Positions 20,501 to 28,645 of a stretch of 64,000 bases of DNA are shown one piece after another. Source of the DNA: an uncultured Proteiniphilum sp. (GTDB lineage Bacteria > Bacteroidota > Bacteroidia > Bacteroidales > Dysgonomonadaceae); NCBI GenBank assembly GCA_927407015.1, contig CAKMJT010000016.1:1-64000 (forward strand), in the 5' to 3' direction. Both the position numbers and the translations under genes were made by a program. Every line of letters begins with the position of its first letter. Within the stretch, counting starts at the first letter, position 1. The notes beneath the pieces were generated by a model. The model was given only the letters and a program-made list of their open reading frames with translations, searched no databases and was not told the DNA's origin.

Positions 20501-21389
20501 TATGCAGCAGGATGGAGGAGACACCCGATTCGAGGATCTCTTCGATATGTTCCGGTTCCAGGACGGTTTCCCGTTCAATGATTACCTCGTTTCTTTCGAT
20601 CGATGTCACCTCTCCCGTGTCTTCATCGACGAAATCTTCCATCCATGATTTCAGTACGCGGGCGGCTAATTTGCGCCCGGTCACTTTTTTGAGGTTCGTT
20701 TTGTTTACCTTCACCTCTTCTGCCAGATCAAAGATCTCGAGGATGTCCTTGTCGCTCTCAAAACCAATGGCCCTGAGCAACGTGGTGACGGGTAATTTCT
20801 TTTTACGGTCAATATACGCATACATCACACTGTTGATGTCTGTGGCAAACTCTATCCAGGACCCTTTAAAGGGGATGATTCGTGCGGAGTATAGCACTGA
20901 TCCGTTCGCATGGAGGCTCTGACCAAAAAACACGCCCGGGGAACGGTGCAATTGTGACACAATCACGCGCTCGGCTCCGTTAATCACGAATGTTCCCTTT
21001 TCGGTCATATAGGGGATGGTACCCAGGTAAACATCCTGAATGACAGGGGTGAAGTCTTCATGATCGGGATCGGTGCAATAGAGGTAGAGCTTCGCCTTTA
21101 GCGGAACGCTGTAGGTGAGGCCTCTGTCAACACACTCCTCAATGGTATAGCGCGGAGGATCTACATAGTAATCTAAAAATTCAAGGACGAAATTGTTACG
21201 GGTGTCCGCAATCGGGAAATTTTCCGTAAACACTTTATACAATCCTTCATTTTTTCTACTTTCAGGCGGTGCGTCAAGCTGAATGAAATCCTGAAACGAT
21301 TTTAACTGTACTTCCAGAAAATCGGGGAATTCGAGCGGATTTTGGATCGACGCAAAATTGATTCTTTGATTGACGTTATTTGAAGACAT
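17577..21389 (-). CDS. rpoB: DNA-directed RNA polymerase subunit beta
   Basis: The 1270-residue beta subunit is the rifampicin target and forms the catalytic cleft with beta'. Recognisable parts are the N-terminal lobe ([15 protein letters not shown]), the rifampicin region [19 protein letters not shown] followed by [13 protein letters not shown], the [14 protein letters not shown] flap region, [16 protein letters not shown], and the C-terminal clamp ending near [15 protein letters not shown]. The residues in the rifampicin cluster ([18 protein letters not shown]) look wild-type. It follows rplL by 96 nt and precedes rpoC in the conserved order. Confidence 0.98.
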   Translation of the reverse strand: MSSNNVNQRINFASIQNPLEFPDFLEVQLKSFQDFIQLDAPPESRKNEGLYKVFTENFPIADTRNNFVLEFLDYYVDPPRYTIEECVDRGLTYSVPLKAKLYLYCTDPDHEDFTPVIQDVYLGTIPYMTEKGTFVINGAERVIVSQLHRSPGVFFGQSLHANGSVLYSARIIPFKGSWIEFATDINSVMYAYIDRKKKLPVTTLLRAIGFESDKDILEIFDLAEEVKVNKTNLKKVTGRKLAARVLKSWMEDFVDEDTGEVTSIERNEVIIERETVLEPEHIEEILESGVSSILLHKESTNSSDYSIIYNTLQKDPSNSEIDAIRHIYRQLRSAEPADDSSAREVINNLFFSEKRYDLGDVGRYRINKKLNLNIDVDVRVLTKEDIIEIIKYLIELINSKAVVDDIDHLSNRRVRTVGEQLYTQFGVGLNRMARIIRERMNVRDNEVFTPIDLINAKTISSVINTFFGTNALSQFMDQTNPLAEITHKRRLSALGPGGLSRERAGFEVRDVHFTHYGRLCPIETPEGPNIGLISSLCVYAKINDLGFIETPYRKVEKGVVNINNNEVIYLAAEEEEEKLIAQGNAPLDEKGKFVNPRVKARQDADYPVIAPEEVELMDVSPMQIASIAASLIPFLEHDDANRALMGSNMMRQAVPLMRTEAPIIGTGIEGQLIKDSRSQIMAEGKGEIIYMDATTIKIKYERSEEVEFTSFDDAVKTYTIPKFRKTNQNTTIDLRPICRVGQKVTAGEILTEGYATQDGELALGKNLKVAFMPWKGYNFEDAIVLNERMVSEDVFTSVHMEEFSLEVRETKRGLEELTSDIPNVSEEATKDLDERGIVRVGARIKPGDILIGKITPKGESDPSPEEKLLRAIFGDKAGDVKDASLKASPSLKGVVVSTNLFSKASKKGKTKLSNKALLPKLDEEYETKTEELKKVLIDKLLMLTDGKSSAGVKDYTNMDIVPKGAKFTQKVLSEIDFQSVQLNKWTTDTHKNELIRATVINYLRRYKELDAELKRKRFDFTIGDELPSGIMQIAKVYVAKKRKIQVGDKMAGRHGNKGIVSRIVRKEDMPFLADGTTVDIVLNPLGVPSRMNLGQIFETVLGWAGKELGVKFATPIFDGASLDDLTVWTDKAKVPAYGKTYLYDGGTGERFDQPATVGIIYMLKLGHMVEDKMHARSIGPYSLITQQPLGGKAQFGGQRFGEMEVWALEAFGAAHILQEILTVKSDDVVGRSKAYEAIVKGEAMPPAGIPESLNVLLHELKGLGLNINLD

Positions 21390-21485
21390 GGGAATGAGTT
21401 TTTGAACCTAATATATATTGACACAAAAGGTTAAGAATCTTCAGGAAGAAGATTCCTAACCATATTAACCTAATTTAGGTAAACG

Positions 21486-21860
21486 TTATTTAAGTTCAAC
21501 TTCTGCTCCAGCCTCTTCAAGTTGATTTTTCAAAGCTTCCGCTTCGTCTTTTGTGATTCCTTTTTTCAATTCGCTGGGAGCTCCGTCCACTAAATCCTTG
21601 GCTTCTTTCAGTCCAAGACCTGTAAGTTCTTTTACTGCCTTTACTACAGCCAGTTTAGCTGCTCCGGCACTTTTAAGAATTACATCGAAAGAAGTCTTTT
21701 CTTCCACAACGGCTTCTGCTGCAACCGGTGCAGCTGCAACCGGTGCAGCTGCTACAGCCGGTTCAATACCGTATTCCGATTTTAGAATTTCAGCCAGTTC
21801 GTTAACTTCTTTCACTGTTAAGTTAACTAATTCCTCAGCAAATTTTTTTAAGTCTGCCAT
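21486..21860 (-). CDS. rplL: 50S ribosomal protein L7/L12
   Basis: This stalk protein recruits translation GTPases such as EF-Tu and EF-G. At 124 residues it has an N-terminal dimerisation helix, an Ala/Val/Pro-rich flexible hinge (about 33-54, with a short duplicated PVAAA unit at DNA level) and the C-terminal factor-binding domain ([20 protein letters not shown]). It is co-directional with rplJ upstream (115-nt spacer) and rpoB downstream. Confidence 0.97.
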   Translation of the reverse strand: MADLKKFAEELVNLTVKEVNELAEILKSEYGIEPAVAAAPVAAAPVAAEAVVEEKTSFDVILKSAGAAKLAVVKAVKELTGLGLKEAKDLVDGAPSELKKGITKDEAEALKNQLEEAGAEVELK

Positions 21861-21975
21861 TTTTGTATTTGTTTTAATTGATTACTAATTCTGTTTGTTG
21901 TGTTTACATTAATTTTGAAAGATGACATCCATCCTGATGCGGTCCCAAAAAAGATTGCGCTGTTTTGCTTCCTGT

Positions 21976-22500
21976 TTAATTGGATGATTCTTTCTCCGAC
22001 AACGTCTGCAATACTCCGTGAAGTATTGTACCGCCGGATTGGAGAGCGGAAATCACATTCTTGGCAGGTGACTGCAAGAGTGCAATGACTTCTCCAATAA
22101 GCTCTGTCTTGGTCTTGATATTTACCAGATCCTTCAGCGTGTTTGCGCCGATGTAGAAACTTTCCTGGACGTAGGCACCCTTGAGAGCGGGTACTTTATC
22201 CGTTTTGTATTTATCAATGAGCTTAGCAGGTGCACTCGCCACATTCGAGAACATGATGGCTGTGTTCCCTGTTAAAATGGGATACAGCTCTTCATAGTTT
22301 CTGTCGAGTAACTCGAGCGCTTTTTGCAATAAGGTATTTTTAACCACCACCAGCTTGATATCCTCTTTGGAGCATTCTCTTCTCAACTTACTTGTTTTGG
22401 CTGCATTGAGTGTAGCAATATCGGTAAGATAGAAATGATCATACTCCTGAAGGTTCGCTGCTATTTGTCCTATTATTCGTTGTTTATCTTCCTTTTTCAT
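21976..22500 (-). CDS. rplJ: 50S ribosomal protein L10
   Basis: L10 anchors L7/L12 dimers to the large subunit and commonly represses its own operon. The 174-residue protein begins MKKEDKQRIIGQIAANLQEY and contains the usual core (VVVKNTLLQKALELL, AIMFSNVASAPAKLI) and a C-terminal helix for L12 binding. It starts 10 nt after rplA, so translation is probably coupled. With so short a leader, the classic L10 leader RNA seen in other phyla has no obvious room here. Confidence 0.97.
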   Translation of the reverse strand: MKKEDKQRIIGQIAANLQEYDHFYLTDIATLNAAKTSKLRRECSKEDIKLVVVKNTLLQKALELLDRNYEELYPILTGNTAIMFSNVASAPAKLIDKYKTDKVPALKGAYVQESFYIGANTLKDLVNIKTKTELIGEVIALLQSPAKNVISALQSGGTILHGVLQTLSEKESSN

Positions 22501-22510
22501 ACAATTTTTT

Positions 22511-23212
22511 TTAATTGGATTCTTCTGCCGATTTAGGGTCCACTTTGATACCTGGACTCATCGTACTGGAAAGATAAATACTCTTAACATAGGTACCTTT
22601 TGCCGCAGTCGGTTTTAATTTGATCAACGTTTGAATAAATTCTTTTGCGTTGTCTCGAATCTGTTCCGGCGTGAAAGATACTTTCCCAATAGAGGTGTGA
22701 ATAATACCTGCTTTGTCTACCTTAAAGTCGATCTTTCCCTGTTTTACTTCGTTCACGGCTTTTGCCACGTCGGGAGTAACAGTTCCGCTCTTGGGGTTTG
22801 GCATTAATCCACGCGGCCCTAAAATACGGCCCAGGGCACCAATTTTACCCATGATTTGCGGCTGTGTGATGATGACATCCACATCGGTCCAACCTCCTTT
22901 AATTTTTTCGATATATTCATCGAGTCCTACATAGTCTGCGCCGGCTTCTTTTGCGTCGGCTTCAGCCTCTGGAGAACACAATACAAGAACTCTTACTTGT
23001 TTTCCTGTTCCGTGTGGCAGAGACACTACGCCTCTGACCATCTGGTTAGCTTTGCGCGGATCTACGCCGAGGCGTACATCGATATCAACAGATGCATCGA
23101 ACTTGGTTGTGGTGATTTCCTTAACCAAAGCAGCTGCTTCTTTCAGTGTGTGCGTTTTACCCACTTCAATCTTGCCTAAAGCCAACTTTTGATTTTTTGT
23201 CAGTTTACTCAT
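22511..23212 (-). CDS. rplA: 50S ribosomal protein L1
   Basis: L1 forms the mobile L1 stalk that helps release deacylated tRNA, and often autoregulates the L11-L1 mRNA. The 233-residue protein has the family signature in [20 protein letters not shown] and the two-domain arrangement ([20 protein letters not shown] at the start of domain I). It starts 12 nt after rplK. Length and motifs are normal. Confidence 0.97.
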   Translation of the reverse strand: MSKLTKNQKLALGKIEVGKTHTLKEAAALVKEITTTKFDASVDIDVRLGVDPRKANQMVRGVVSLPHGTGKQVRVLVLCSPEAEADAKEAGADYVGLDEYIEKIKGGWTDVDVIITQPQIMGKIGALGRILGPRGLMPNPKSGTVTPDVAKAVNEVKQGKIDFKVDKAGIIHTSIGKVSFTPEQIRDNAKEFIQTLIKLKPTAAKGTYVKSIYLSSTMSPGIKVDPKSAEESN

Positions 23213-23224
23213 CTCAATTGAAGT

Positions 23225-23674
23225 TTAATTATTAATAATTTCAGGGAAATCGCCTTTCACTGTGATACCCATGCTCCGAGCCGTTCCGGCTACCATTTTC
23301 ATTGCTGATTCAATGGTGAAGCAGTTCAAGTCGGTCATTTTCTCTTCGGCAATGGTTTTTACCTGATCCCAGGTAATCTCCGCAACCTTTTTACGGTTGG
23401 GTTCTGCCGAACCGCCTTTTAACTTGCTGGCTTCCAATAACTGAATCGCAACCGGTGGTGTTTTAACAATAAAATCAAAAGACTTGTCGACGTAATAAGT
23501 GATTACCACTGGCAACACTTTCCCGGCTTTGTCCTGAGTTCTGGCATTGAATTGCTTGCAAAACTCCATGATGTTGATCCCTTTGGAGCCTAATGCGGGC
23601 CCTACCGGGGGAGATGGATTTGCAGCTCCTCCTTTGATTTGTAATTTTAGTTGTCCGGCAACTTCTTTAGCCAT
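23225..23674 (-). CDS. rplK: 50S ribosomal protein L11
   Basis: L11 forms part of the GTPase-associated centre and is the thiopeptide and RelA-linked site of the ribosome. The 149-residue protein has the proline-rich [21 protein letters not shown]-terminal motif and the C-terminal rRNA-binding domain ([13 protein letters not shown]). It lies 75 nt downstream of nusG in the standard order. Confidence 0.97.
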   Translation of the reverse strand: MAKEVAGQLKLQIKGGAANPSPPVGPALGSKGINIMEFCKQFNARTQDKAGKVLPVVITYYVDKSFDFIVKTPPVAIQLLEASKLKGGSAEPNRKKVAEITWDQVKTIAEEKMTDLNCFTIESAMKMVAGTARSMGITVKGDFPEIINN

Positions 23675-23749
23675 TTTCTTGATTTTAATTAATTACGGTT
23701 TTCGAAACACTTTGAAGAATTTACAGAATCTGCGTAACCAAATTGCTGA

Positions 23750-24292
23750 TTATTCTTTCTCTACTTGCATATAACTCAACTCGAGGAGTTGTTTTCTCCC
23801 GAAAATTTTCACCATCACTTTGAGTTTCTTTCTCTCGTCGTTCACTTCCTCTACTACACCGGAGAAACTGCTGAAAGGACCGCTGATCACTTTCACGTTT
23901 TCTCCCACATAGAATTTCATATCCATTTCGTTTCCGGCTTCTTCCAACTCATCCATCGTACCAAGGATACGTTTTACCTCCGATTCCCGCAAGGGCTGGG
24001 GGTCGGTTGTGTTGGGCAGGAAGCCGGCTACATAATTGATATTCTTCAGTTCGTGAATTACATCCCCCGTCAGCTCAGCCTCAATCAGTACGTAGCCGGG
24101 AAGGTAAGCGCGTTCTTTCATCACTTTCTTTCCGTTACGAACTGTATAAGTCTTTTCTGTGGGGATGAGAACTTGAGAAACGTATTTTCCTAAATCGGTT
24201 TTTTTCATCTCTGACTCAAGATACTCTTTGACTTTATTTTCTTTTCCACTAACGGCACGCAGAACGTACCATTTTTTTCTCTCTTCAGTCAT
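23750..24292 (-). CDS. nusG: Transcription termination/antitermination factor NusG
   Basis: NusG binds RNA polymerase through its NGN domain and links it to Rho or the ribosome through its KOW domain. The 180-residue protein shows [20 protein letters not shown] at the NGN start, the [11 protein letters not shown] strand, and a C-terminal KOW segment ([20 protein letters not shown]). It follows secE by 19 nt and precedes rplK, the conserved arrangement. Confidence 0.97.
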   Translation of the reverse strand: MTEERKKWYVLRAVSGKENKVKEYLESEMKKTDLGKYVSQVLIPTEKTYTVRNGKKVMKERAYLPGYVLIEAELTGDVIHELKNINYVAGFLPNTTDPQPLRESEVKRILGTMDELEEAGNEMDMKFYVGENVKVISGPFSSFSGVVEEVNDERKKLKVMVKIFGRKQLLELSYMQVEKE

Positions 24293-24311
24293 TGTCTCTT
24301 ATCTTCAGAAA

Positions 24312-24503
24312 TTATAAAATACCGTAGAGGAGTTTTAACACCCACTCAAACAAAGAATCCATTCCGAACACAATCAGGGCAATGATAAGGGAAGCGATTA
24401 ATACAATCACCGTACTGCCGGAGAGTTCTTCTTTGGATGGCCAGGATACTTTAAACACTAATTCGTTATAAGCATCCCTGAGATATGCAACTATTTTTTT
24501 CAT
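24312..24503 (-). CDS. secE: Preprotein translocase subunit SecE
   Basis: SecE clamps SecY in the SecYEG translocon. The 63-residue single-span form has an amphipathic N-terminal helix (YLRDAYNELVFKVSWPSKEE) and one hydrophobic segment (VIVLIASLIIALIVFGMDSL). The VSWPSKEEL motif is diagnostic. It lies between tRNA-Trp and nusG, as in most bacteria. Confidence 0.95.
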   Translation of the reverse strand: MKKIVAYLRDAYNELVFKVSWPSKEELSGSTVIVLIASLIIALIVFGMDSLFEWVLKLLYGIL

Positions 24504-24522
24504 TTAATTCGGATCGTATGTG

Positions 24523-24595
24523 CACGGGTCGAGAGACTCGAACTCCCGACACCTGGTTTTGGAGACCAGTGCTCTACCAACTGAGCTAGACCCGT
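24523..24595 (-). tRNA. tRNA-Trp (CCA anticodon)
   Basis: A 73-nt cloverleaf on the minus strand has acceptor ACGGGTC/GACCCGT, D arm GCTC/GAGC, anticodon stem CTGGT/ACCAG with loop CTCCAAA (anticodon CCA), and T arm GGGAG/CTCTC. The discriminator is G. The 3' CCA is not encoded. It sits between tuf and secE, the usual Bacteroidetes position. Confidence 0.95.
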
Positions 24596-24598
24596 ATA

Positions 24599-24645
24599 AA
24601 CCCTGCCTGTCCCTCCCCGAAAGAAGGGTCTGCTACAGCAGGGCT
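24599..24645 (-). other. Long stem-loop between tuf and tRNA-Trp
   Basis: CCCTGC at 24601-24606 pairs with GCAGGG at 24638-24643, with inner ACCC/GGGT-type pairing, in the tuf 3' region. On the minus strand it is followed only by TTTAT, and tRNA-Trp begins six bases further on. It may be a partial terminator or an RNase processing site separating tuf mRNA from the tRNA/secE transcript. Confidence 0.5.
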
Positions 24646-24703
24646 TTTCTGTGCATGGGCTCTCCATCCTTTCTTTTTCAGGGAAAGGCCGGAGGATTCC
24701 ACC

Positions 24704-25891
24704 TTAATCAATCAGTTCAGTGATCTGTCCGGCACCCACGGTGCGGCCACCTTCGCGGATAGCGAAACGCAGACCTACGTTACAGGCTACCGGATAGATC
24801 AGCTCCACCTCTATGGTTACGTTATCACCGGGCATGACCATCTCCACACCTTCCGGCAACTGGATCTCTCCGGTTACGTCGAGTGTGCGGATGTAGAACT
24901 GAGGACGATATTTGTTATGGAACGGAGTATGACGTCCGCCTTCTTCTTTCTTCAGGATATACACCTCGGCCTTGAATTTGGAGTGAGGTTTCACTTTACC
25001 CGGGTGAGAGATTACCATACCGCGTTTGATCTCTTCCTTGTCGATACCACGGAGCAGCAATCCAACGTTGTCACCAGCCCGGCCTTCGTCCAGAATCTTG
25101 CGGAACATTTCAACGCCCGTAACCACTGATTTTCTTCCTTCAGCACCAAGTCCGATGATCTGTATTTCTTCGCCTGTCTTGATGATACCCGTTTCGATAC
25201 GTCCTGTAGCTACTGTTCCACGGCCGGTGATGGAGAACACGTCTTCAACAGGCATCAGAAATGGTTTGTCTACGTCACGCGGAGGCAGCGGAATCCAGGT
25301 GTCAACTGCATCCATCAGCTCGATGATTTTTTCTTCCCATTTAGGATCACCGTTCAAGGCACCGAGAGCAGAACCTTGAATAACAGGTGTATTGTCGCCG
25401 TCGAAATTGTAGAACGAAAGCAATTCACGCATTTCCATTTCAACCAATTCCAACATCTCTTCGTCGTCAACCAGGTCCACTTTATTCATGAAAACAACCA
25501 GTCGGGGAACGTTTACCTGTCGTGCCAAAAGAATGTGTTCACGTGTCTGGGGCATCGGACCGTCTGTCGCGGCAACGACAATGATGGCACCGTCCATCTG
25601 TGCAGCACCGGTAACCATGTTCTTCACATAGTCAGCGTGTCCCGGACAGTCAACGTGCGCATAGTGACGTTTTTCAGTTTCGTATTCAACGTGTGCAGTA
25701 TTGATGGTAATACCTCTTTCCTTTTCTTCGGGAGCATTGTCGATAGAGTCGAAGGAACGAACTTCCGAGAATCCTTTTTTTGCCAAAACGGTGGTAATAG
25801 CAGCTGTTAAAGTTGTCTTACCGTGGTCAACGTGACCGATTGTACCGACGTTCACGTGCGGCTTCGTCCGGTTAAAATGTTCTTTTGCCAT
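24704..25891 (-). CDS. tuf: Elongation factor Tu
   Basis: EF-Tu delivers aminoacyl-tRNA to the ribosome as a GTP complex. The 395-residue protein has the P-loop GHVDHGKT at residues 19-26, the [12 protein letters not shown] switch II, the NKVD base-recognition motif ([12 protein letters not shown]), and complete domains II and III ([20 protein letters not shown]). This is the only tuf copy visible here. The tRNA cluster (Thr, Tyr, Gly, Thr) lies directly upstream on the same strand and tRNA-Trp directly downstream. Confidence 0.98.
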   Translation of the reverse strand: MAKEHFNRTKPHVNVGTIGHVDHGKTTLTAAITTVLAKKGFSEVRSFDSIDNAPEEKERGITINTAHVEYETEKRHYAHVDCPGHADYVKNMVTGAAQMDGAIIVVAATDGPMPQTREHILLARQVNVPRLVVFMNKVDLVDDEEMLELVEMEMRELLSFYNFDGDNTPVIQGSALGALNGDPKWEEKIIELMDAVDTWIPLPPRDVDKPFLMPVEDVFSITGRGTVATGRIETGIIKTGEEIQIIGLGAEGRKSVVTGVEMFRKILDEGRAGDNVGLLLRGIDKEEIKRGMVISHPGKVKPHSKFKAEVYILKKEEGGRHTPFHNKYRPQFYIRTLDVTGEIQLPEGVEMVMPGDNVTIEVELIYPVACNVGLRFAIREGGRTVGAGQITELID

Positions 25892-26017
25892 AAAATGTCC
25901 TATTAATTAGTGTAAATAAAATATTGTATTTCTTTCTCTATTGTTTGTAAACAGTATAACTCAAGACACAGGGCAGATCGCCTTAGTCTTGATGTAACGT
26001 CGATCTATTTGATGTTG

Positions 26018-26089
<72 letters not shown>

Positions 26090-26162
26090 AAAAAGAGCAG
26101 AAGGCGGATGTCCTTTCAGGCCTATTCTGCAGGCCTGTGCAGCTCTGTATTCTCATTATCAG

Positions 26163-26235
26163 AGCGGAAGACGGGACTCAAACCCGCGACCCTCAGCTTG
26201 GAAGGCTAATGCTCTATCGACTGAGCTACTTCCGC
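26163..26235 (-). tRNA. tRNA-Gly (TCC anticodon)
   Basis: A 73-nt cloverleaf on the minus strand has acceptor GCGGAAG/CTTCCGC, D arm GCTC/GAGC, anticodon stem TTAGC/GCTGA with loop CTTCCAA (anticodon TCC) and T arm GCGGG/CCCGT. The discriminator is T and CCA is not encoded. Confidence 0.94.
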
Positions 26236-26240
26236 GGAAA

Positions 26241-26319
26241 TTGATTTGATGATTTACCGATGTGGTGATTTGTTGATTCAATCAACTCATCATCTAATGA
26301 TCACATCAACACATCAAAC
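26241..26319. repeat. Imperfect palindrome between tRNA-Gly and tRNA-Tyr
   Basis: The 88-nt tRNA spacer is built of TTGATTTGATGATTT-like strings on one side and their imperfect complements on the other, centred on GTTGATT-C-AATCAAC (26272-26286). The transcript could form a long imperfect hairpin between the two tRNAs. Confidence 0.5.
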
Positions 26320-26320
26320 C

Positions 26321-26405
26321 TGGTGGGCAGTGATGGATTCGAACCACCGAAGGCTAAGCCAGCTGAGTTACAGTCAGCCCCATTTGGCCACTCTGGTAAC
26401 TGCCC
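26321..26405 (-). tRNA. tRNA-Tyr (GTA anticodon), CCA encoded
   Basis: A long class-II tRNA has acceptor GGGCAGT/ACTGCCC, anticodon loop CTGTAAC (anticodon GTA), a variable arm, and T arm GGTGG/CCATC. The discriminator A is followed by an encoded CCA (plus-strand TGG at 26321-26323), unlike the other tRNAs in this window. Confidence 0.94.
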
Positions 26406-26416
26406 CTGAAAATCGG

Positions 26417-26490
26417 AGCCTCTTGTCGGATTCGAACCAACGACCCCGAGATTACAAATCACGTGCTCTGGCCAACTGAGCTAAAGAGGC
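26417..26490 (-). tRNA. tRNA-Thr (TGT anticodon), with anticodon-stem mismatch
   Basis: A 74-nt cloverleaf has acceptor GCCTCTT/AAGAGGC, D arm GCTC/GAGC, loop TTTGTAA (anticodon TGT) and T arm GTTGG/CCGAC. The anticodon stem CGTGA faces TCTCG, leaving a T-T mismatch at the middle pair; TCACG would pair fully. CCA is not encoded. It is the first tRNA of the cluster in transcription order. Confidence 0.92.
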
Positions 26491-26596
26491 TTATATTCTT
26501 GAAATTAACCGTTCCCCTCCAAAAATTAAGAGAGAAACGGTCGCAAAGGTAGTGATATTTTTGTTGATGCCAAAACATTTCAGGGAAATTTTGGCT

Positions 26597-26893
26597 TCAT
26601 CTTTCCTTTTTTTCCTTGGTTTTAAAGATTTGCTTTTCCAATGCCACTGCGCACAGGTCAATGGCTTCCTCAAATGAATCGGCGGTTTTACTGGCAAAGG
26701 CCTCTTTGTGGCGGAGGTTTAATTTTACAGCAGCCTCTTTATTGTTGGCTGTCTCCGGTTTGATCACTTTTAGTATTACTTCCGCCAGCATGATATCGTC
26801 AGAAAAACGATCCAGTTTCTTCATTTTTTTCTCCACGAACGCTTTCAGTTGATCCGTTGCGTCAAAATTTACAGATTGAATTGTCAGTTCCAT
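26597..26893 (-). CDS. hpf: Ribosome hibernation-promoting factor, HPF/RaiA (YfiA) family
   Basis: This short-form hibernation factor (98 residues) binds the 30S decoding region and helps keep ribosomes inactive in stationary phase. It shows the family start MELTIQSVNFDATDQLKAFV, the KKLDRF segment, and the alternating strands around EVILKVIKPE and AAVKLNLRHKEAFASKTADS. Unusually for this phylum, a clear Shine-Dalgarno (GGAGGT) sits about six nt before the ATG. The gene starts 12 nt after the xerC-like recombinase, so the two form an operon with it, just upstream of the tRNA/tuf cluster. Confidence 0.92.
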   Translation of the reverse strand: MELTIQSVNFDATDQLKAFVEKKMKKLDRFSDDIMLAEVILKVIKPETANNKEAAVKLNLRHKEAFASKTADSFEEAIDLCAVALEKQIFKTKEKKER

Positions 26894-26905
26894 ACTATAC
26901 CTCCT

Positions 26906-27796
26906 TCATTTTTTTGCTCTTGGGTGAGCGTTATCATAAGCTTTTTTCAGTTCTTCAAAAGTCACATGGGTGTATACTTCTGTAGATGCCAGGCTGGAGT
27001 GTCCCAAAAGTTCCTTTACCGCATTTATTTCAGCTCCGTTGTTCAGCATTTCGGTGGCGAAAGAGTGGCGCAGCACGTGCGGGCTTTTTTTGGACAGGGT
27101 GGAAATGCTGTTAAGATGGTCGTGAACGATATTATAAACGAGTTTAGGGTACAATGGGTCTCCATCTTCCTTAACAAACAGAAATGGTGATTTGTTCTCT
27201 ATTTCCGCGTCTCTTGCCGCCATGTATTTTTTTATTTTTTCTCCCGTATCATCGGAGAAGGGGATGATGCGTTGTTTGTTCCTCTTACCTGTAACACGAA
27301 GGGTGGAGGAGCCGAAGTCGATGTCGGTGTCCCTGAGAGCGATCAGCTCTGCCCGGCGCATTCCGGTTAGATAGAGCAGATCAATGAGAAACCGGTCGCG
27401 AAGCCCCCGGAAATCGTCGCTATATTGCAGCGCATCATCGAGAACCAGCGTCATTTCTCTGTCATTCACAAATGTAGGGAGCCTTTTTGCTGCTTTCGGC
27501 CCCGAGACTGCTTCAGCCGGATTTTGCAGGATGATCCCGTTTTTTTTCAGGTAACGGAAGAATGATTTCACGGCACTCAGTTTTCTGTTTACAGACCGTG
27601 CTTTCAGCCGCTGTTCCATCAACCGGCTGATCCAGATGCGGATGAGGTCGCTGTCGATGCTTGCGGGATGGAATGCGCCGAGCTCCCCGATGATGAATTC
27701 CTCGAATTGCGTCAGGTCTGTGAAATAAGAAATCTCCGTTTGAGAGGAATAGTTCTTCTCATAACGGAGATAACTGATAAATTTTTCTTTCCACAT
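26906..27796 (-). CDS. xerC: Tyrosine recombinase, XerC/XerD type
   Basis: The protein resembles the chromosome-dimer-resolving Xer recombinases. The N-terminal SAM-like DNA-binding domain (MWKEKFISYLRYEKNYSSQT) is followed by the catalytic domain with all expected residues: R147 (LTGMRRAEL), K171 (VTGKRNKQR), H240 and R243 (PHVLRHSFAT), H266 (LLGHSSL) and Y275 (TEVYTH). The start MWKEK at 27796 gives 296 residues and fits the family; an upstream in-frame ATG at 27814 would add six unlikely residues. Its place in a housekeeping operon between rpsU and hpf supports a cellular Xer role rather than a phage integrase. Whether it is XerC or XerD cannot be settled here. Confidence 0.9.
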   Translation of the reverse strand: MWKEKFISYLRYEKNYSSQTEISYFTDLTQFEEFIIGELGAFHPASIDSDLIRIWISRLMEQRLKARSVNRKLSAVKSFFRYLKKNGIILQNPAEAVSGPKAAKRLPTFVNDREMTLVLDDALQYSDDFRGLRDRFLIDLLYLTGMRRAELIALRDTDIDFGSSTLRVTGKRNKQRIIPFSDDTGEKIKKYMAARDAEIENKSPFLFVKEDGDPLYPKLVYNIVHDHLNSISTLSKKSPHVLRHSFATEMLNNGAEINAVKELLGHSSLASTEVYTHVTFEELKKAYDNAHPRAKK

Positions 27797-27872
27797 ATTG
27801 CAGCATCCAATCAATGATGGTGCTACGAAGATAAGAAAAAACTTTGCAAAAGCGAAATTTAATTTGATGGCT

Positions 27873-28028
27873 CAGTTAATTTCTACGCCCGGCAGAATCA
27901 AATCAAAGTTTTTGCTTCTGCTTTCGCTGAACGAAATTATTCGATTTCATCAGATAATTTCTGCGCTCGGCATACCAAAAATCTGTTTTGTGTATGCACT
28001 CACTTAACGAAATTACTCTTCGTTTTCG
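27873..28028. repeat. Imperfect 78-bp tandem repeat at the rpsU 3' end
   Basis: Two units, 27873-27950 and 27951-28028, share CAG-TAATTTCT-CGC-CGGCA at the start and AACGAAATTA-TC near the end, with a diverged middle. The second unit includes the last codons and stop of rpsU. The transcript could fold each unit around the GAACGAAATT and AATTTCT complements. Confidence 0.55.
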
Positions 28029-28204
28029 TGTAGTTGCTGCACATAGATGGCGTGCTGTTTTTTCTTGCGTTTCTCAATCGATGGCTTGATGAATGCCTGA
28101 CGGCTGCGCAGTTCCTTTACAACGCCTGTCTTTTCGTATTTGCGTTTGAATTTTTTCAAGGCTCTTTCAATATTTTCGCCTTCTTTTAATTGTACTACTA
28201 TCAT
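28013..28204 (-). CDS. rpsU: 30S ribosomal protein S21
   Basis: S21 is a small basic protein of the 30S platform near the anti-Shine-Dalgarno of 16S rRNA; in Bacteroidetes it has been linked to masking of that sequence. The 63-residue protein starts MIVVQLKEGENIERALKKFK and has the typical arginine/lysine-rich core (RKYEKTGVVKELRSRQAF), ending in an acidic tail (HENEE). It is the first gene of the minus-strand unit leading to xerC and hpf. A putative promoter about 300 nt upstream implies an unusually long leader. Confidence 0.95.
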   Translation of the reverse strand: MIVVQLKEGENIERALKKFKRKYEKTGVVKELRSRQAFIKPSIEKRKKKQHAIYVQQLHENEE

Positions 28205-28645
28205 TGTTTCAATTATTAATTTTTTTTCTGTCGATTTGTTATTGCATGGAGAGATGTCCGTTTTAGCAGGCTGTCAGCTATCGTTTTTAACTTTCAGCTA
28301 TAATTTTCGTCTTCGATCTCACCTTTTTTGAAGAAGTCAACAACCGGAGCCAGCCGTTTCACCGAATGGATTGCGATATGCTATTTTGGCATACAGCTGT
28401 GAACATAACGGCAGGATGTATTCCGTCTGTTGTTCCGGTTCCGGAAATGTGAGTGTCAGTTGTATAATTTCTCTTCTTTTTCCTGAGTGTTGCAATAACC
28501 TCCCTTCTGTTTGGGTTGCAAAGGTAGGAATAAAGTTTGAAAAACCAAGAGGTAGTCTTAATTTTTCCAGGTTAATATTGAAAGTAATCGGTTCCGTTGT
28601 AGGATGAGTACTTCGCTGACATTCAGAGCGGGAGGCCTGATTCTG
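28205..28645. other. 441-nt region upstream of rpsU with no supported gene
   Basis: It holds the rpsU promoter (28519-28549) and about 300 nt of probable 5' leader. One stretch (28269-28310) repeats the CAGCTAT/TTTCAGCTAT strings of the dispersed repeat. On the minus strand a 50-codon open frame without ATG ends at a TGA near 28340, with a protein-like translation (LTFPEPEQQTEYILPLCSQL). It could start at a TTG near 28495, right after the predicted transcript start. I cannot identify it. Confidence 0.4.
28519..28549 (-). promoter_or_regulatory. Promoter for rpsU
   Basis: On the minus strand CTTG (28546-28549) is followed after 19 nt by TACCTTTG (28519-28526), an exact TAnnTTTG minus-7 and a one-base-off minus-33. 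Transcription would start near 28512, about 300 nt before the rpsU ATG. Confidence 0.5.

Noticed and set aside
26906-27814. Phage or integrative-element integrase
   Set aside because: The tyrosine recombinase lies in a housekeeping operon with rpsU and hpf, has Xer-type length and motifs, and normal composition, so a cellular Xer role is more likely.
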